The notes under the pieces: generated by a model | The model's input: only the letters and a program-made list of their open reading frames with translations | Databases searched by the model: none | What the model was told of the DNA's origin: nothing | Shown here: piece by piece, positions 1 to 7,558 of the stretch | Layout of the letters: each line of letters begins with the position of its first letter | Numbering within the stretch: the first letter of the stretch is position 1 | From: Bacteroidota bacterium | GTDB lineage: Bacteria; Bacteroidota; Ignavibacteria; Ignavibacteriales; Ignavibacteriaceae | Assembly (NCBI GenBank): GCA_021778375.1 | Contig: JAJYCM010000029.1 | Location: 1-16,398 of the forward strand | Direction: 5' to 3' | DNA length: 16,398 nucleotides | Position numbers and translations under genes: made by a program

Positions 1-243
1 TATATTAACGGTGCTTTACCTGCTAAAACAAAAGAATTGATGGGGCTTGTAGCTTCAATGGTTTTACGCTGCAACGATTGCATCTTTTATCATATCGACA
101 GAGCAATTCAAGAAGGCGCAACTAAAGAGGAGCTTTATGAAAGCTTTAACGTGGCACTAATTGTAGGAGGTTCTATTGTGATCCCTCACTTAAGATATGC
201 CTTTGAGGTGACAGAAGATATATTGAATGAATCAAGATCTTAG
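1..243 (+). CDS. AhpD/carboxymuconolactone decarboxylase-like protein (5' truncated by window)
   Basis: The reading frame is open from base 1 and ends at TAG 241-243, giving the last 80 residues; the start lies outside the window. It shows the AhpD-type active-site signature: Glu12, then Cys24-x2-Cys27-x3-His31 (numbering from the first visible codon), within a helical segment. In this family the CxxC pair with the nearby His and Glu supports thiol-dependent peroxidase or disulfide-reductase activity; other members are decarboxylases without the Cys pair. Because both cysteines are present, a redox role is more likely than gamma-carboxymuconolactone decarboxylation. The substrate cannot be told. 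The next gene begins 51 nt downstream on the same strand, with no clear terminator between them. Confidence 0.85.
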   Translation, partial: YINGALPAKTKELMGLVASMVLRCNDCIFYHIDRAIQEGATKEELYESFNVALIVGGSIVIPHLRYAFEVTEDILNESRS

Positions 244-294
244 TACTTTTTAATTAACGTAAAATTCTTATTATTTTAAAATTACGGAATCATA

Positions 295-549
295 ATGCAC
301 ATAATAGGGTATATAGGATTAGTTACCTTAGCGGCAAGTTGGGTACCCCAAACCTTTGATACGATTAAAGAAAAACATTGCAGGGTAAATGGATATTTTT
401 TAGTTCTAAATAGTATAGGTAGTTTTTCCCTTATGCTGTATTCATTTTTCTTAGGGGATATGGTTTTTTCAATCTTAAATTCTATGACGTCGGTAGGTGC
501 TCTTATAAATATTTTTTATAAGATCAGAACAAGGATTTCCCAAAGATGA
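295..549 (+). CDS. PQ-loop / SemiSWEET-like three-helix membrane protein
   Basis: This small 84-residue hydrophobic protein has about three predicted membrane helices (roughly residues 3-20, 35-53 and 57-74). The first helix contains a Trp-Val-Pro-Gln motif (Pro18-Gln19), the hallmark of the PQ-loop/MtN3 family. Bacterial SemiSWEETs have this size and topology and dimerise to carry sugars; some three-helix PQ-loop relatives have no known substrate, so sugar transport is inferred from the family only. The ATG overlaps nothing upstream. The stop (TGA 547-549) overlaps the ATG of the rdgB gene by 4 nt (ATGA), implying translational coupling. The basic C-terminus (KIRTRISQR) probably lies in the cytoplasm. 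Confidence 0.75.
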   Translation: MHIIGYIGLVTLAASWVPQTFDTIKEKHCRVNGYFLVLNSIGSFSLMLYSFFLGDMVFSILNSMTSVGALINIFYKIRTRISQR

Positions 550-1130
550 ATCATATAATTTTTGCTTCGAAGAATAAAGGGAAAATTATTGAAGTCTCTG
601 AAATCCTTGGAGAGAAGGAATTCAAAATTGTATCGTTATTAGGTCTGGATATTCCTGATATAATTGAGGACGGCTCCACTTTCGAGGAGAATGCTAAAAT
701 TAAAGCCCAAACGATTTATGATAATTTTAGAGTTCCGGTAATAGCAGATGATTCCGGTATTTTGGTTGAACAGTTAGATGGCAGACCTGGGGTTTATTCG
801 GCCCGGTATTCCGGCGAAAGCGCTACGGATAAAGAGAATAATGAAAAGCTTCTATTTGAGCTGGAAAATTTTCCCAATCCTCACAAAGCAAAATATGTCT
901 GCGTTGCTGTGTTTTATGACGGGAATAAATTTATATCCGCATTTGGTGAGGTCCAGGGAGAAATTATAAGAGATGGAAAAGGCACGCGCGGTTTTGGATA
1001 TGATCCATTCTTCGTGCCGGTGGGTTATCAAAAAACAATGGCTGAATTGACTTTAGAAGAAAAAAATAAAATTAGCCACAGGTCCATCGCATTTAATGAA
1101 TTAAAAAAAATAATTAATAAGAAAAGGTAG
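546..1130 (+). CDS. rdgB: RdgB/HAM1 family non-canonical purine NTP pyrophosphatase
   Basis: This enzyme hydrolyses ITP, dITP and XTP to the monophosphate and pyrophosphate, keeping deaminated purines out of DNA and RNA; it is cytosolic and Mg-dependent. The 194-residue length is normal. Family motifs are in order: Ser8-Lys-Asn-Lys-Gly-Lys13 near the N-terminus (substrate phosphate contacts), Asp68-Asp69-Ser-Gly71 (metal and catalysis), PGVYSARY (81-88), GFGYDPFF (149-156, base pocket) and Ser177-His-Arg179 near the C-terminus. The ATG at 546 lies inside the stop of the upstream PQ-loop gene, with AAGGA 12-16 nt upstream; a lipoprotein gene starts 2 nt after this stop. The tight packing suggests an operon without implying a shared function. 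Confidence 0.96.
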   Translation: MNHIIFASKNKGKIIEVSEILGEKEFKIVSLLGLDIPDIIEDGSTFEENAKIKAQTIYDNFRVPVIADDSGILVEQLDGRPGVYSARYSGESATDKENNEKLLFELENFPNPHKAKYVCVAVFYDGNKFISAFGEVQGEIIRDGKGTRGFGYDPFFVPVGYQKTMAELTLEEKNKISHRSIAFNELKKIINKKR

Positions 1131-1132
1131 GA

Positions 1133-1933
1133 ATGACTATGAAAAAAATAATTTTATTGTTCACGCTAATAATATCGACGGGAATCTTGTTTAATGCTTG
1201 CAAGAATAGCAATTCTGTTAGCCCAAATACATCCAGCGGTACGTCCGTTTACTTCCCGAGCGGGGATGGCAGTAATTATGTCTATGCAGTCCAAGCAACT
1301 GATTCAACTGGTGGTACAATTACCGGAACAAGATCAGCTACTTACAGCGGCACTTCCGTTATTGGCGGCATTACTTTTCAAAAAGAAATTGACACTTTAG
1401 CTTTTGGCACCGGCGTTAATGTAGCTACTTCTTACTTTAAAGTCTCAAGTTCGGAAGTGGATTATTTCCTTGATACTACCGGATTGTCTACTTCAATCCC
1501 CGATTCTTTAATTAAATATCTTTCCTTTAGTCCAACTTTAAAAGCATTTTCATTTCCGTTTCAAAGCGGGCAAACTTGGGACGTTTTTGATATGGGGTTA
1601 AAGATTGGTCCATTAAGTATTCCTGTAATAAATGTAACCGCGAATTACATAGGGACTCAACCTATTACGTTAAATTTAACTAGCGGTCAATCTAATCAGA
1701 CTGCCGCAGTTGTAAACTTTGTTTTAAATCTTACCATCCCGGATCTTTCAAATCCTTTAGCCACCCCTACTAAAAAAAGTTACTCTGCTGTTGCTTGGCT
1801 TGTCCAAAATATCGGAATTGTAAAGTGGCAGGGAAGCGGAGCGGTGTTCAGTGCATTCAGTGGAAACGGCGTAAGTCTGGGTGATACAACTACAACTGTA
1901 ACCCAAACTTTGCTTTCTTATAATCTAAAATAG
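1133..1933 (+). CDS. Predicted lipoprotein of unknown function
   Basis: The 266-residue product starts with a short basic segment, a hydrophobic stretch (about residues 6-20) and a relaxed lipobox Phe-Asn-Ala-Cys23, the pattern of an exported lipoprotein acylated on Cys23. After it comes a Ser/Thr/Asn-rich linker, then a globular part rich in predicted beta strands with GTxVxTSYF- and SGQTWDVF-like segments. I recognise no catalytic motif and cannot name a family; similar secreted lipoproteins are common in Bacteroidota/Chlorobiota genomes. AAAAGG (1121-1126) lies 6 nt before the chosen ATG 1133. The ATG at 1139, giving MKKIILL, is an equally plausible start. Its stop is only 16 nt from the 3' end of the convergent ubiE gene, with no hairpin between them. 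Confidence 0.8.
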   Translation: MTMKKIILLFTLIISTGILFNACKNSNSVSPNTSSGTSVYFPSGDGSNYVYAVQATDSTGGTITGTRSATYSGTSVIGGITFQKEIDTLAFGTGVNVATSYFKVSSSEVDYFLDTTGLSTSIPDSLIKYLSFSPTLKAFSFPFQSGQTWDVFDMGLKIGPLSIPVINVTANYIGTQPITLNLTSGQSNQTAAVVNFVLNLTIPDLSNPLATPTKKSYSAVAWLVQNIGIVKWQGSGAVFSAFSGNGVSLGDTTTTVTQTLLSYNLK

Positions 1934-1949
1934 GTCTTGGTGAAAAGAA

Positions 1950-2633
1950 TTACTTTGTGGCTATAATTACTTGTACAATGCCTAAAGTAAGATAATACTT
2001 TTCAATTTTTCTAAAGCCCGAATTTTGTAGAAGTTCGGGCAATTTTATTTTTTCGTCGAACTCTTCAACTGAATTAGGAAGATAATTGTATGCTTCTTTG
2101 TCGCCTGAAACTAATCCGCCTATTAGCGGCAATATCTTTTTAAAGTAAAATTTATATAATCGTTTGAAAATTGGATTAGACGGCATTCTAAATTCTATAA
2201 TTGTTGCTTTGCCGTTCTTCTTTAAAGCGCTGTAAAAAGAATTAAAGCCCTCCTGTATATCGTAAAAATTTCTCACCCCGAAAGCAACGGTAATATTAGT
2301 AACCGATTCATTCTTTACAGGCATCTTTTCAGCAACCATTTGGAAATTATTACCTTTGATCCAATTACTTTTTTTCTTGAAAAGCTTCAGCATATTAAGT
2401 GAGAAATCTGCTCCGAAAATCTTTATAACTCCCTGCCTTCTAGCTTCGATTGCTACGTCACCAGTTCCGCATGCAACGTCAAGCAGGATGGATTCGGAAT
2501 TCAACCCGGTTAGCTTAAGAGCCTTCCGTCGCCAATAATAATCGGTACCAAAGCTTAACAAATGGTTTAAGAAATCATAACGGAAAGCGATCGAATCAAA
2601 AATCTTTTTTACTTTATTCTTTTTGTCACTCAT
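1950..2633 (-). CDS. ubiE: Demethylmenaquinone methyltransferase (MenG/UbiE)
   Basis: This SAM-dependent enzyme performs the last step of menaquinone synthesis, C-methylating demethylmenaquinone; homologues in ubiquinone makers also methylate the benzoquinol ring. The 227-residue length is slightly short of the usual 230-250. The UbiE signature YDFLNHLLSFGTDYYWR spans 19-35, the SAM-binding loop LDVACGTGD 51-59, an acidic residue follows at Asp76, and AFGVRNF 117-123 is the family motif IV region. The start is 5 nt after the stop of the upstream PAP2-like gene, so the two are probably co-transcribed and perhaps coupled. An Ignavibacteria-like host would be expected to use menaquinone, so menG is the better functional name, but I cannot exclude dual use. 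Confidence 0.93.
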   Translation of the reverse strand: MSDKKNKVKKIFDSIAFRYDFLNHLLSFGTDYYWRRKALKLTGLNSESILLDVACGTGDVAIEARRQGVIKIFGADFSLNMLKLFKKKSNWIKGNNFQMVAEKMPVKNESVTNITVAFGVRNFYDIQEGFNSFYSALKKNGKATIIEFRMPSNPIFKRLYKFYFKKILPLIGGLVSGDKEAYNYLPNSVEEFDEKIKLPELLQNSGFRKIEKYYLTLGIVQVIIATK

Positions 2634-2638
2634 ATTAT

Positions 2639-3604
2639 TTACTTGTTTGGCTTTTTATATTGGTCATAGTTAAACTCTTCTTTCCCTAGCTGTCTCTGCC
2701 ACCAATTAAAGATATATCTTCCGGTCCATATAGAAAAAATCATAAAGGCTAATCCGGCTATCAAATCAATTACATAATGATACCATAAGTAAAGCGTCGC
2801 AAAAATCAAAAGTGTTCCGATTGGTATAAAAAAATAGCGTGAGCGGCTTTTTAATTTAACCGAAAGATACATAATGATTAAAGTTATCATTGTGTGCCCG
2901 CTAGGGAAAACATCACGCTGGACTAGAGCTGCTGGGTTAGCCGTACCCGCAGGAATTGACTCGCCTGCATCAATAAAATCTCTTAAATACGGTGTAAGCC
3001 ATAATCCGGGAAGTTTTTGATTTAGAAAAGAGAAGTGATGAAGTGTGAATCTAGGACCTATTCCGGGTAACGCAAAATATCCGAGATATGATAAATAAAA
3101 TCCGTAAATAATTGAAAAAACCGCATAATCAAGTTCAAGGTATCGTTTATCTCTTAAGAAGGCTAAGCCCAAAATAATCGGCAGTAAATAAAACATGCTG
3201 TAAACAATCTGCAGAATTTCAGTTAAAAGAGGGAATGAATATTTTAATAAATATGCTGCCGGATCTCCGCCAAACATCCATCTGTCTATTCTTATAAAAA
3301 GCCAGTCATAGTCATGCTGCCTAATTGGCTCAACTAAATAATATAATTCCTTGAAGGTTAATAGTATTATAGGAGCGATATACCAATAGTGCATAATGCG
3401 CCAGAATCTGTTGTCATGCTTAAATTCAAAAAATGAAATTGTAATTGCTAAAACTATAATTAAAAGGTTTACCATATCCCATAACAACCAGTTTGTTACC
3501 TCATTATGGAAGACCAGATTAAGTATAATTAAGAAGATATAAAACACAACAACAACTAAGTCGAATGCTTTTAGTTTGTAAATAAATGATTTTATTAAGT
3601 TCAT
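2639..3604 (-). CDS. PAP2-superfamily membrane phosphatase, inositol-phosphorylceramide-synthase-like
   Basis: This 321-residue polytopic membrane protein has about six hydrophobic helices, starting with residues 14-30 and 40-58. PAP2 catalytic motifs are visible: Pro234-Ser-Gly-His237 (motif 2) and, in the next helix, His276-x3-Asp280 (motif 3). The classical first motif KxxxxxxRP is absent; instead there is Pro180-Gly-Ile-Gly-Pro-Arg185, which resembles the IPC synthase/AUR1 subgroup of PAP2. The family removes or transfers a phospho-head-group at the outer face of the inner membrane, so undecaprenyl- or phosphatidate-phosphatase and phosphosphingolipid synthase roles are all possible. It sits between rsmA (32 nt upstream) and ubiE (5 nt downstream), which does not define the substrate. 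Confidence 0.85.
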   Translation of the reverse strand: MNLIKSFIYKLKAFDLVVVVFYIFLIILNLVFHNEVTNWLLWDMVNLLIIVLAITISFFEFKHDNRFWRIMHYWYIAPIILLTFKELYYLVEPIRQHDYDWLFIRIDRWMFGGDPAAYLLKYSFPLLTEILQIVYSMFYLLPIILGLAFLRDKRYLELDYAVFSIIYGFYLSYLGYFALPGIGPRFTLHHFSFLNQKLPGLWLTPYLRDFIDAGESIPAGTANPAALVQRDVFPSGHTMITLIIMYLSVKLKSRSRYFFIPIGTLLIFATLYLWYHYVIDLIAGLAFMIFSIWTGRYIFNWWQRQLGKEEFNYDQYKKPNK

Positions 3605-3636
3605 CCGCTGATTTGAGAATATTTTTTATTTGTAGT

Positions 3637-4434
3637 TTAGTTATTACTAAGTTGAGATTTTTCGTAAGTAAATTTTGTTAGCTTTAAAAAATCATCAATT
3701 GACAATTGCTCGGCGCGTAAAGATAAATCTATTCCGCTTCCTTCAAAATTTAAGTTTGCAAATATACTATTACTTAATGAATTTTTTAAAGTCTTTCTTC
3801 TATTACCGAATGCCGCTTTTACCACTTTAATAAAGAATTGTTTTTCTTCCGGAAGTAGATTATTATCCTTAAAGTGAAGGTGTATGACGGCGGAAAAAAC
3901 TTTCGGCTTTGGGTAAAAAACATTCGGCGAAACCTTAAAGCATAATTCAACATCAGCAAAATATTGAATTATTACAGCAAGAATACCATAATCTTTTATC
4001 CCGCGCTTGGCGTTTATTCTTTGTGCAACTTCAAATTGTACCATTAAAACGGCGTCATTAATATAATTATTGTTTTCGATCATCTTGAAAAGAATCGGCG
4101 AAGTCAAATTATAAGGAATATTGCCTACAATCCTAACTTTTGATCTCTTTTCGACTGATAGACCTTTTATATCAAATTCTAAAATATCGCTGGTAATTAA
4201 TCTTAACTCCGGAAATTTTAAAAAAAGATTTTCAATTACTCTAGTGTCAATTTCCACAGCGATTAAATTATCAACCCGCTCATAAAGGAATTTTGTTAAT
4301 GCGCCAAGCCCGGGACCAATCTCTACTAGCAAATCACCTCTGGAGGGATTTATTTCTTCCGCTATCTTTCTTAATATATTATCATCGGCAAGATAGTTTT
4401 GTCCGAACCTTTTTAGCGGTCTAATTTTAGTCAT
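3637..4434 (-). CDS. rsmA: 16S rRNA dimethyladenosine transferase (RsmA/KsgA)
   Basis: RsmA dimethylates the two adjacent adenosines in the 3' terminal hairpin of 16S rRNA during late 30S assembly, using SAM. The 265-residue length is typical. Landmarks are the N-terminal KRFGQNYL (8-15), the SAM loop Glu38-Ile-Gly-Pro-Gly-Leu-Gly44, the acidic Glu61/Asp63 after beta-2, the catalytic Asn105-Ile-Pro-Tyr108 motif, and a C-terminal helical domain with FGNRRKTLKNSL. No strong Shine-Dalgarno precedes the ATG (4432-4434). The gene is divergent from the ROK kinase, sharing a 157-bp intergenic region that carries a perfect inverted repeat. It is the first gene of a likely rsmA-PAP2-ubiE transcript; loss of RsmA commonly gives kasugamycin resistance. 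Confidence 0.96.
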   Translation of the reverse strand: MTKIRPLKRFGQNYLADDNILRKIAEEINPSRGDLLVEIGPGLGALTKFLYERVDNLIAVEIDTRVIENLFLKFPELRLITSDILEFDIKGLSVEKRSKVRIVGNIPYNLTSPILFKMIENNNYINDAVLMVQFEVAQRINAKRGIKDYGILAVIIQYFADVELCFKVSPNVFYPKPKVFSAVIHLHFKDNNLLPEEKQFFIKVVKAAFGNRRKTLKNSLSNSIFANLNFEGSGIDLSLRAEQLSIDDFLKLTKFTYEKSQLSNN

Positions 4435-4504
4435 CGATAATTTTTTTTAGTTTGATTTAAGAGTTTAAAAATGACGCAGCAATAATAAAAAAAAATAGGT
4501 TAAG

Positions 4505-4528
4505 ATTTCTTTTGAAAACAAAAGAAAT
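4505..4528. repeat. Perfect 10-bp inverted repeat in the rsmA/ROK divergent region
   Basis: The arm ATTTCTTTTG (4505-4514) is followed by a 4-base AAAA spacer and its exact reverse complement (4519-4528). It lies in the 157-bp region between the divergent rsmA and ROK kinase starts, 64 bp upstream of the proposed ROK CTG start and 71 bp from the rsmA ATG. It could be a repressor operator or a weak hairpin. It is not terminator-like, because both genes read away from it and no U-tract follows. AT-richness raises the chance of coincidence. Confidence 0.5.
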
Positions 4529-4581
4529 ATTTGTAAGTTTTCCATTACTTATCAAGACATCTGTTTCTATATTCTATCGTT

Positions 4582-4588
4582 AGGAGGT
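4582..4588 (+). promoter_or_regulatory. Strong Shine-Dalgarno that decides the ROK kinase start
   Basis: AGGAGGT is a full-length anti-16S match, the strongest in the window. The only sensible start downstream in the kinase frame is CTG at 4592, after a 3-nt spacer. The first in-frame ATG, at 4622, is 33 nt away, too far for this site to serve. Confidence 0.7.
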
Positions 4589-4591
4589 CCT

Positions 4592-5566
4592 CTGGAAAAG
4601 AAATATATAATCAGTATAGATATGGGTGGGACGAAAATTTTAGCCGCTGTTATAAATTCTAAAGAAGGAATTATTGCAAGGGTTAAAAAGCCGACTCCTG
4701 CCGGCGCCAAACCGGGTGCCTTAATTAAAGCTTTAGCCGAAGTTGTTAATCAGATAATTACTGAAGCCGGATTAAAATTAAAAAATATTAAAGCCGTCTC
4801 TCTTGGAATTCCGGGTTCACTTAATCCGTTTACTGGTAGAGTCGGGCTTGCACCGAATCTTGGTCTTAAAAATTTCTTCATAAAAGATCAGCTCGAAAAA
4901 TTAGTGAACATTCCCGTTTTAATTGAAAATGATGTAAACCTTGGCGCATTAGGTATTAAGGAATTTGGCGTTGGAAAGAATAAGAAAAATATGCTTGTGG
5001 TTTTTGTCGGAACCGGCATAGGAGGTGCGTTGATTTTCGATGGGAAAATTTATCGTGGTTCAAGTTTTACAGCGGGAGAAATTGGGCACATAGTTATAGA
5101 TAAAAACGGCTTAAAATGCGGGTGCGGAAATTATGGTTGTTTTGAAACCGTTGCAAGCAGGCTTGCGATTGTTAGAAATATAAAGCTGGATATTAAAGCA
5201 AAAAAGAAAACTATAATTACAAAAATTTCTGGCAAGAATAAACCGATTAAAAGCAAAGCCATTGCTGCAGCAGTCAAAGCTAATGATAAAGTTGTCGTAA
5301 AACGAGTTTCCGATGCCTGCGAGGTTATCGGTACCACGTTGGCAAGCTTGACCAATTTATTAAACGTTGACGAAGTAGTTTTAGGTGGGGGATTGATTGA
5401 AGCGCTCGGCAATTTTATGACTCTCAAAATAAGAACCGCATTCAACCAAAATTTACTTGCTGAAACTGCCAAGGCAGTTAAATTAGTTCAAAGTAAGTTA
5501 GGAGATGATGCCGCACTTTATGGCGGAATTGTTTTAGCAGAAGAATTTCTTGGCCTCAAAGTCTAA
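4592..5566 (+). CDS. ROK-family sugar kinase (glucokinase-like), proposed CTG start
   Basis: ROK kinases phosphorylate glucose or related sugars with ATP; some ROK members are repressors, but no N-terminal helix-turn-helix is present here. From CTG 4592 the protein has 324 residues, a normal length. Motifs are Asp10-x-Gly-Gly-Thr-Lys15 (phosphate loop), IENDVN with catalytic Asp114, GTGIGG (140-145), and the ROK zinc site His166 followed by Cys176-x-Cys178-x4-Cys183. The first ATG (4622) falls just after the codon for the conserved Asp10, so starting there would remove the first beta strand and this residue. The strong AGGAGGT upstream supports CTG. No sugar-specificity claim is safe. Its stop overlaps the convergent ABC-F gene by 4 nt. 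Confidence 0.9.
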   Translation: MEKKYIISIDMGGTKILAAVINSKEGIIARVKKPTPAGAKPGALIKALAEVVNQIITEAGLKLKNIKAVSLGIPGSLNPFTGRVGLAPNLGLKNFFIKDQLEKLVNIPVLIENDVNLGALGIKEFGVGKNKKNMLVVFVGTGIGGALIFDGKIYRGSSFTAGEIGHIVIDKNGLKCGCGNYGCFETVASRLAIVRNIKLDIKAKKKTIITKISGKNKPIKSKAIAAAVKANDKVVVKRVSDACEVIGTTLASLTNLLNVDEVVLGGGLIEALGNFMTLKIRTAFNQNLLAETAKAVKLVQSKLGDDAALYGGIVLAEEFLGLKV

Positions 5567-7512
5567 CTGAATTGTTTTTCAATTTCCTGTAATTCTTCGG
5601 AAATTTTTTCCCAGTCCTTTATTTTCTCAAGTAATTTTTTTTTCGTTTCGCCGAATTCAAAGGTTGTCTCTCTCGCTTTTTGAGGGTTACTGAAAATTTC
5701 CGGTAGAGTTAAATCATGCTCAAGTTTCTTTTCTTTTTTTTCAAGAAGTTCAATTTGATTTTCCAACTCGGTAATCTTTTTAATTAGGTGTTTTGTTGCT
5801 GCGTATCTCTTCTGCCGTTGCTCGGCATCGATTCTTTTTTGATCCTTTTTGCTTACGACATCCGTTGAAGCATTTTTATTCCCGGGCAATTCTAAATCTG
5901 CATTTTGCAATTGCTGTTTTTTTGACAAATAATATTCAATTCCGCCTTCAAATAATTTTACTTCTCCTTTTCTTATCTCTACAACTTTATTAACGATGGG
6001 AATTAAAAAATCTACATCATGAGATACAAGAATTAACGATCCCGAAAAATCTAATAATGCTTTTTGTAAAACTTGCTTTGAAGAAATGTCTAGATGATTT
6101 GTCGGCTCATCGAGAATTATAAAGTTTGCTTTTGTAAGAAGAATCTTTGACAATGCTACTCTGCTTTTTTCTCCCCCTGAAAGAACGCCGACCTTCTTAA
6201 ATACATCGTCACCCGTAAAGAGAAATGAGCCAAGTAATGTTCTCAATTGACCGATCGTTTTATCTTCTGCAATCCCATCGACTGTCTCGATTATATCAAA
6301 ATCGGGATTCAAATTATCGGCAACATCCTGAGCATAATATGAAATTATTGTGTTATGCCCGATTATTCTTTCCCCCTTTTCAAAGTTGATTTTTCCGGAG
6401 ATGATTTTTGCAAGCGTAGTTTTACCCGCACCGTTTGGACCGACGAATGCAATCTTATCTCCGCGGTTAACCTGAAAATCTAAACCGGAAAAAATAATCT
6501 TTTCTCCGAAAGATTTTGTTATCGACTTTAATTCTATATTCATTTTACCGCTTGATGGCGGCTCAGGGAAGCTGATTGAAATATTCTCTTTGCTTTCCGG
6601 CAGCTCAATCAATTCAATTTTATCAAGCTGTTTTATTCTGCTTTGAACTTGTTTTGACTTGGTGGCTTTGTATCGGAACCGTTCTATAAATTTTTCGGTC
6701 TCTTTTATTTTCTTTTGCTGAAGTATAAATTGATTAGCAAGTTGTAAATCCCGTTCATCTTTGAATTTTAAATAGGCATCATAATCTCCGCTGAAGGTAT
6801 AAAATTTTCCCATAAAAATTTCAAGAGTTTTAGAGGTTACCCGGTTAATGAAATTCTTATCGTGCGATACTGTAAGTAACGCGCCTTTATAATTTTTAAG
6901 AAATCCCGTCAGCCATTCGAGAGAATCAAGGTCTAAATGATTTGTAGGCTCATCCATCAGTAAAAGATCATTCTGAGTGATAAGAATTTTTGCAAGTTCA
7001 ATTCTCATTTGCCAGCCCCCTGAAAATTCATTTGTCAATTTTTCAAATTCATCTTCCTCGAATCCAAGCCCTATTAGTATCTTTTGCACCTTGGAAGTAG
7101 CGCTGTAGGAATCAAGCTCTTCAAGTCTTAAATGGACATTACCGAGTTGATGGATCAAATCGTCTCTTTCTTCTTCGTTTATACTTTCATCTGCAAGTTG
7201 ATTAGTTATAAACGTCTCTTTTTCCTGCAATATTATAATGTCTGTTAAAGAACTTTTAGCTTCTTCAAGCAGAGTCTTCCCCTGGTGAACAACCATCTCC
7301 TGGGGAAGATACCCGATGCTAATTCCTTTTTGTTTTAATATTTTCCCGGACTCGGGCTGAAGGTTTCCGTTTATTATTTTTAGCAGCGATGATTTGCCTG
7401 TACCGTTTGCTCCGACAAGAGAAATTTTATCTCCCGAATTAATTTTGTAATTAATATTTTGGAAAAGATATTTACCGTTAAATTGAAGGGATACGCCGGA
7501 AAGATCAATCAT
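5563..7512 (-). CDS. ABC-F family ATPase (ribosome-associated, Uup/YdiF-like)
   Basis: This 649-residue soluble protein has two ABC ATPase domains and no membrane segments, the mark of ABC-F translation factors that bind the ribosomal E site. Domain 1 has Walker A GANGTGKS (34-41), signature FSGGW (163-167) and Walker B MDEPTNHLDL (186-195). The linker (about 240-310) is basic, with the YKATKSKQVQSRIKQLDK segment typical of the P-site-tRNA-interaction motif. Domain 2 has GPNGAGKT (358-365), LSGGE (444-448) and LDEPTNHLDI (467-476). A C-terminal coiled coil occupies about 575-649, as in Uup/YdiF. Family roles include rescuing stalled ribosomes or antibiotic protection; I see nothing that marks this as a resistance determinant. 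It is the last gene of the six-gene minus-strand run. Confidence 0.93.
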   Translation of the reverse strand: MIDLSGVSLQFNGKYLFQNINYKINSGDKISLVGANGTGKSSLLKIINGNLQPESGKILKQKGISIGYLPQEMVVHQGKTLLEEAKSSLTDIIILQEKETFITNQLADESINEEERDDLIHQLGNVHLRLEELDSYSATSKVQKILIGLGFEEDEFEKLTNEFSGGWQMRIELAKILITQNDLLLMDEPTNHLDLDSLEWLTGFLKNYKGALLTVSHDKNFINRVTSKTLEIFMGKFYTFSGDYDAYLKFKDERDLQLANQFILQQKKIKETEKFIERFRYKATKSKQVQSRIKQLDKIELIELPESKENISISFPEPPSSGKMNIELKSITKSFGEKIIFSGLDFQVNRGDKIAFVGPNGAGKTTLAKIISGKINFEKGERIIGHNTIISYYAQDVADNLNPDFDIIETVDGIAEDKTIGQLRTLLGSFLFTGDDVFKKVGVLSGGEKSRVALSKILLTKANFIILDEPTNHLDISSKQVLQKALLDFSGSLILVSHDVDFLIPIVNKVVEIRKGEVKLFEGGIEYYLSKKQQLQNADLELPGNKNASTDVVSKKDQKRIDAEQRQKRYAATKHLIKKITELENQIELLEKKEKKLEHDLTLPEIFSNPQKARETTFEFGETKKKLLEKIKDWEKISEELQEIEKQFS

Positions 7513-7558
7513 TAGAAATTTTAACCGATTAAAAGATTATTTAAAGAATGACTAAGAA

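Noticed and set aside
778..969. 63-residue plus-strand open frame
   Set aside because: It lies inside rdgB in another frame, where the rdgB frame has all family motifs.
1934..1949. Bidirectional terminator between the lipoprotein and ubiE
   Set aside because: The 16-nt gap has no hairpin-forming sequence, and I saw none immediately inside either gene end.
5131..5472. 113-residue minus-strand open frame
   Set aside because: It is antisense to the middle and end of the ROK kinase, which has clear family motifs; low-complexity hydrophobic translation with no family match.
5563..7512. Antibiotic-resistance ABC-F (Vga/Msr/OptrA type)
   Set aside because: The C-terminal coiled coil and linker look like housekeeping Uup/YdiF-type proteins and the neighbours are core genes; nothing supports a resistance role.
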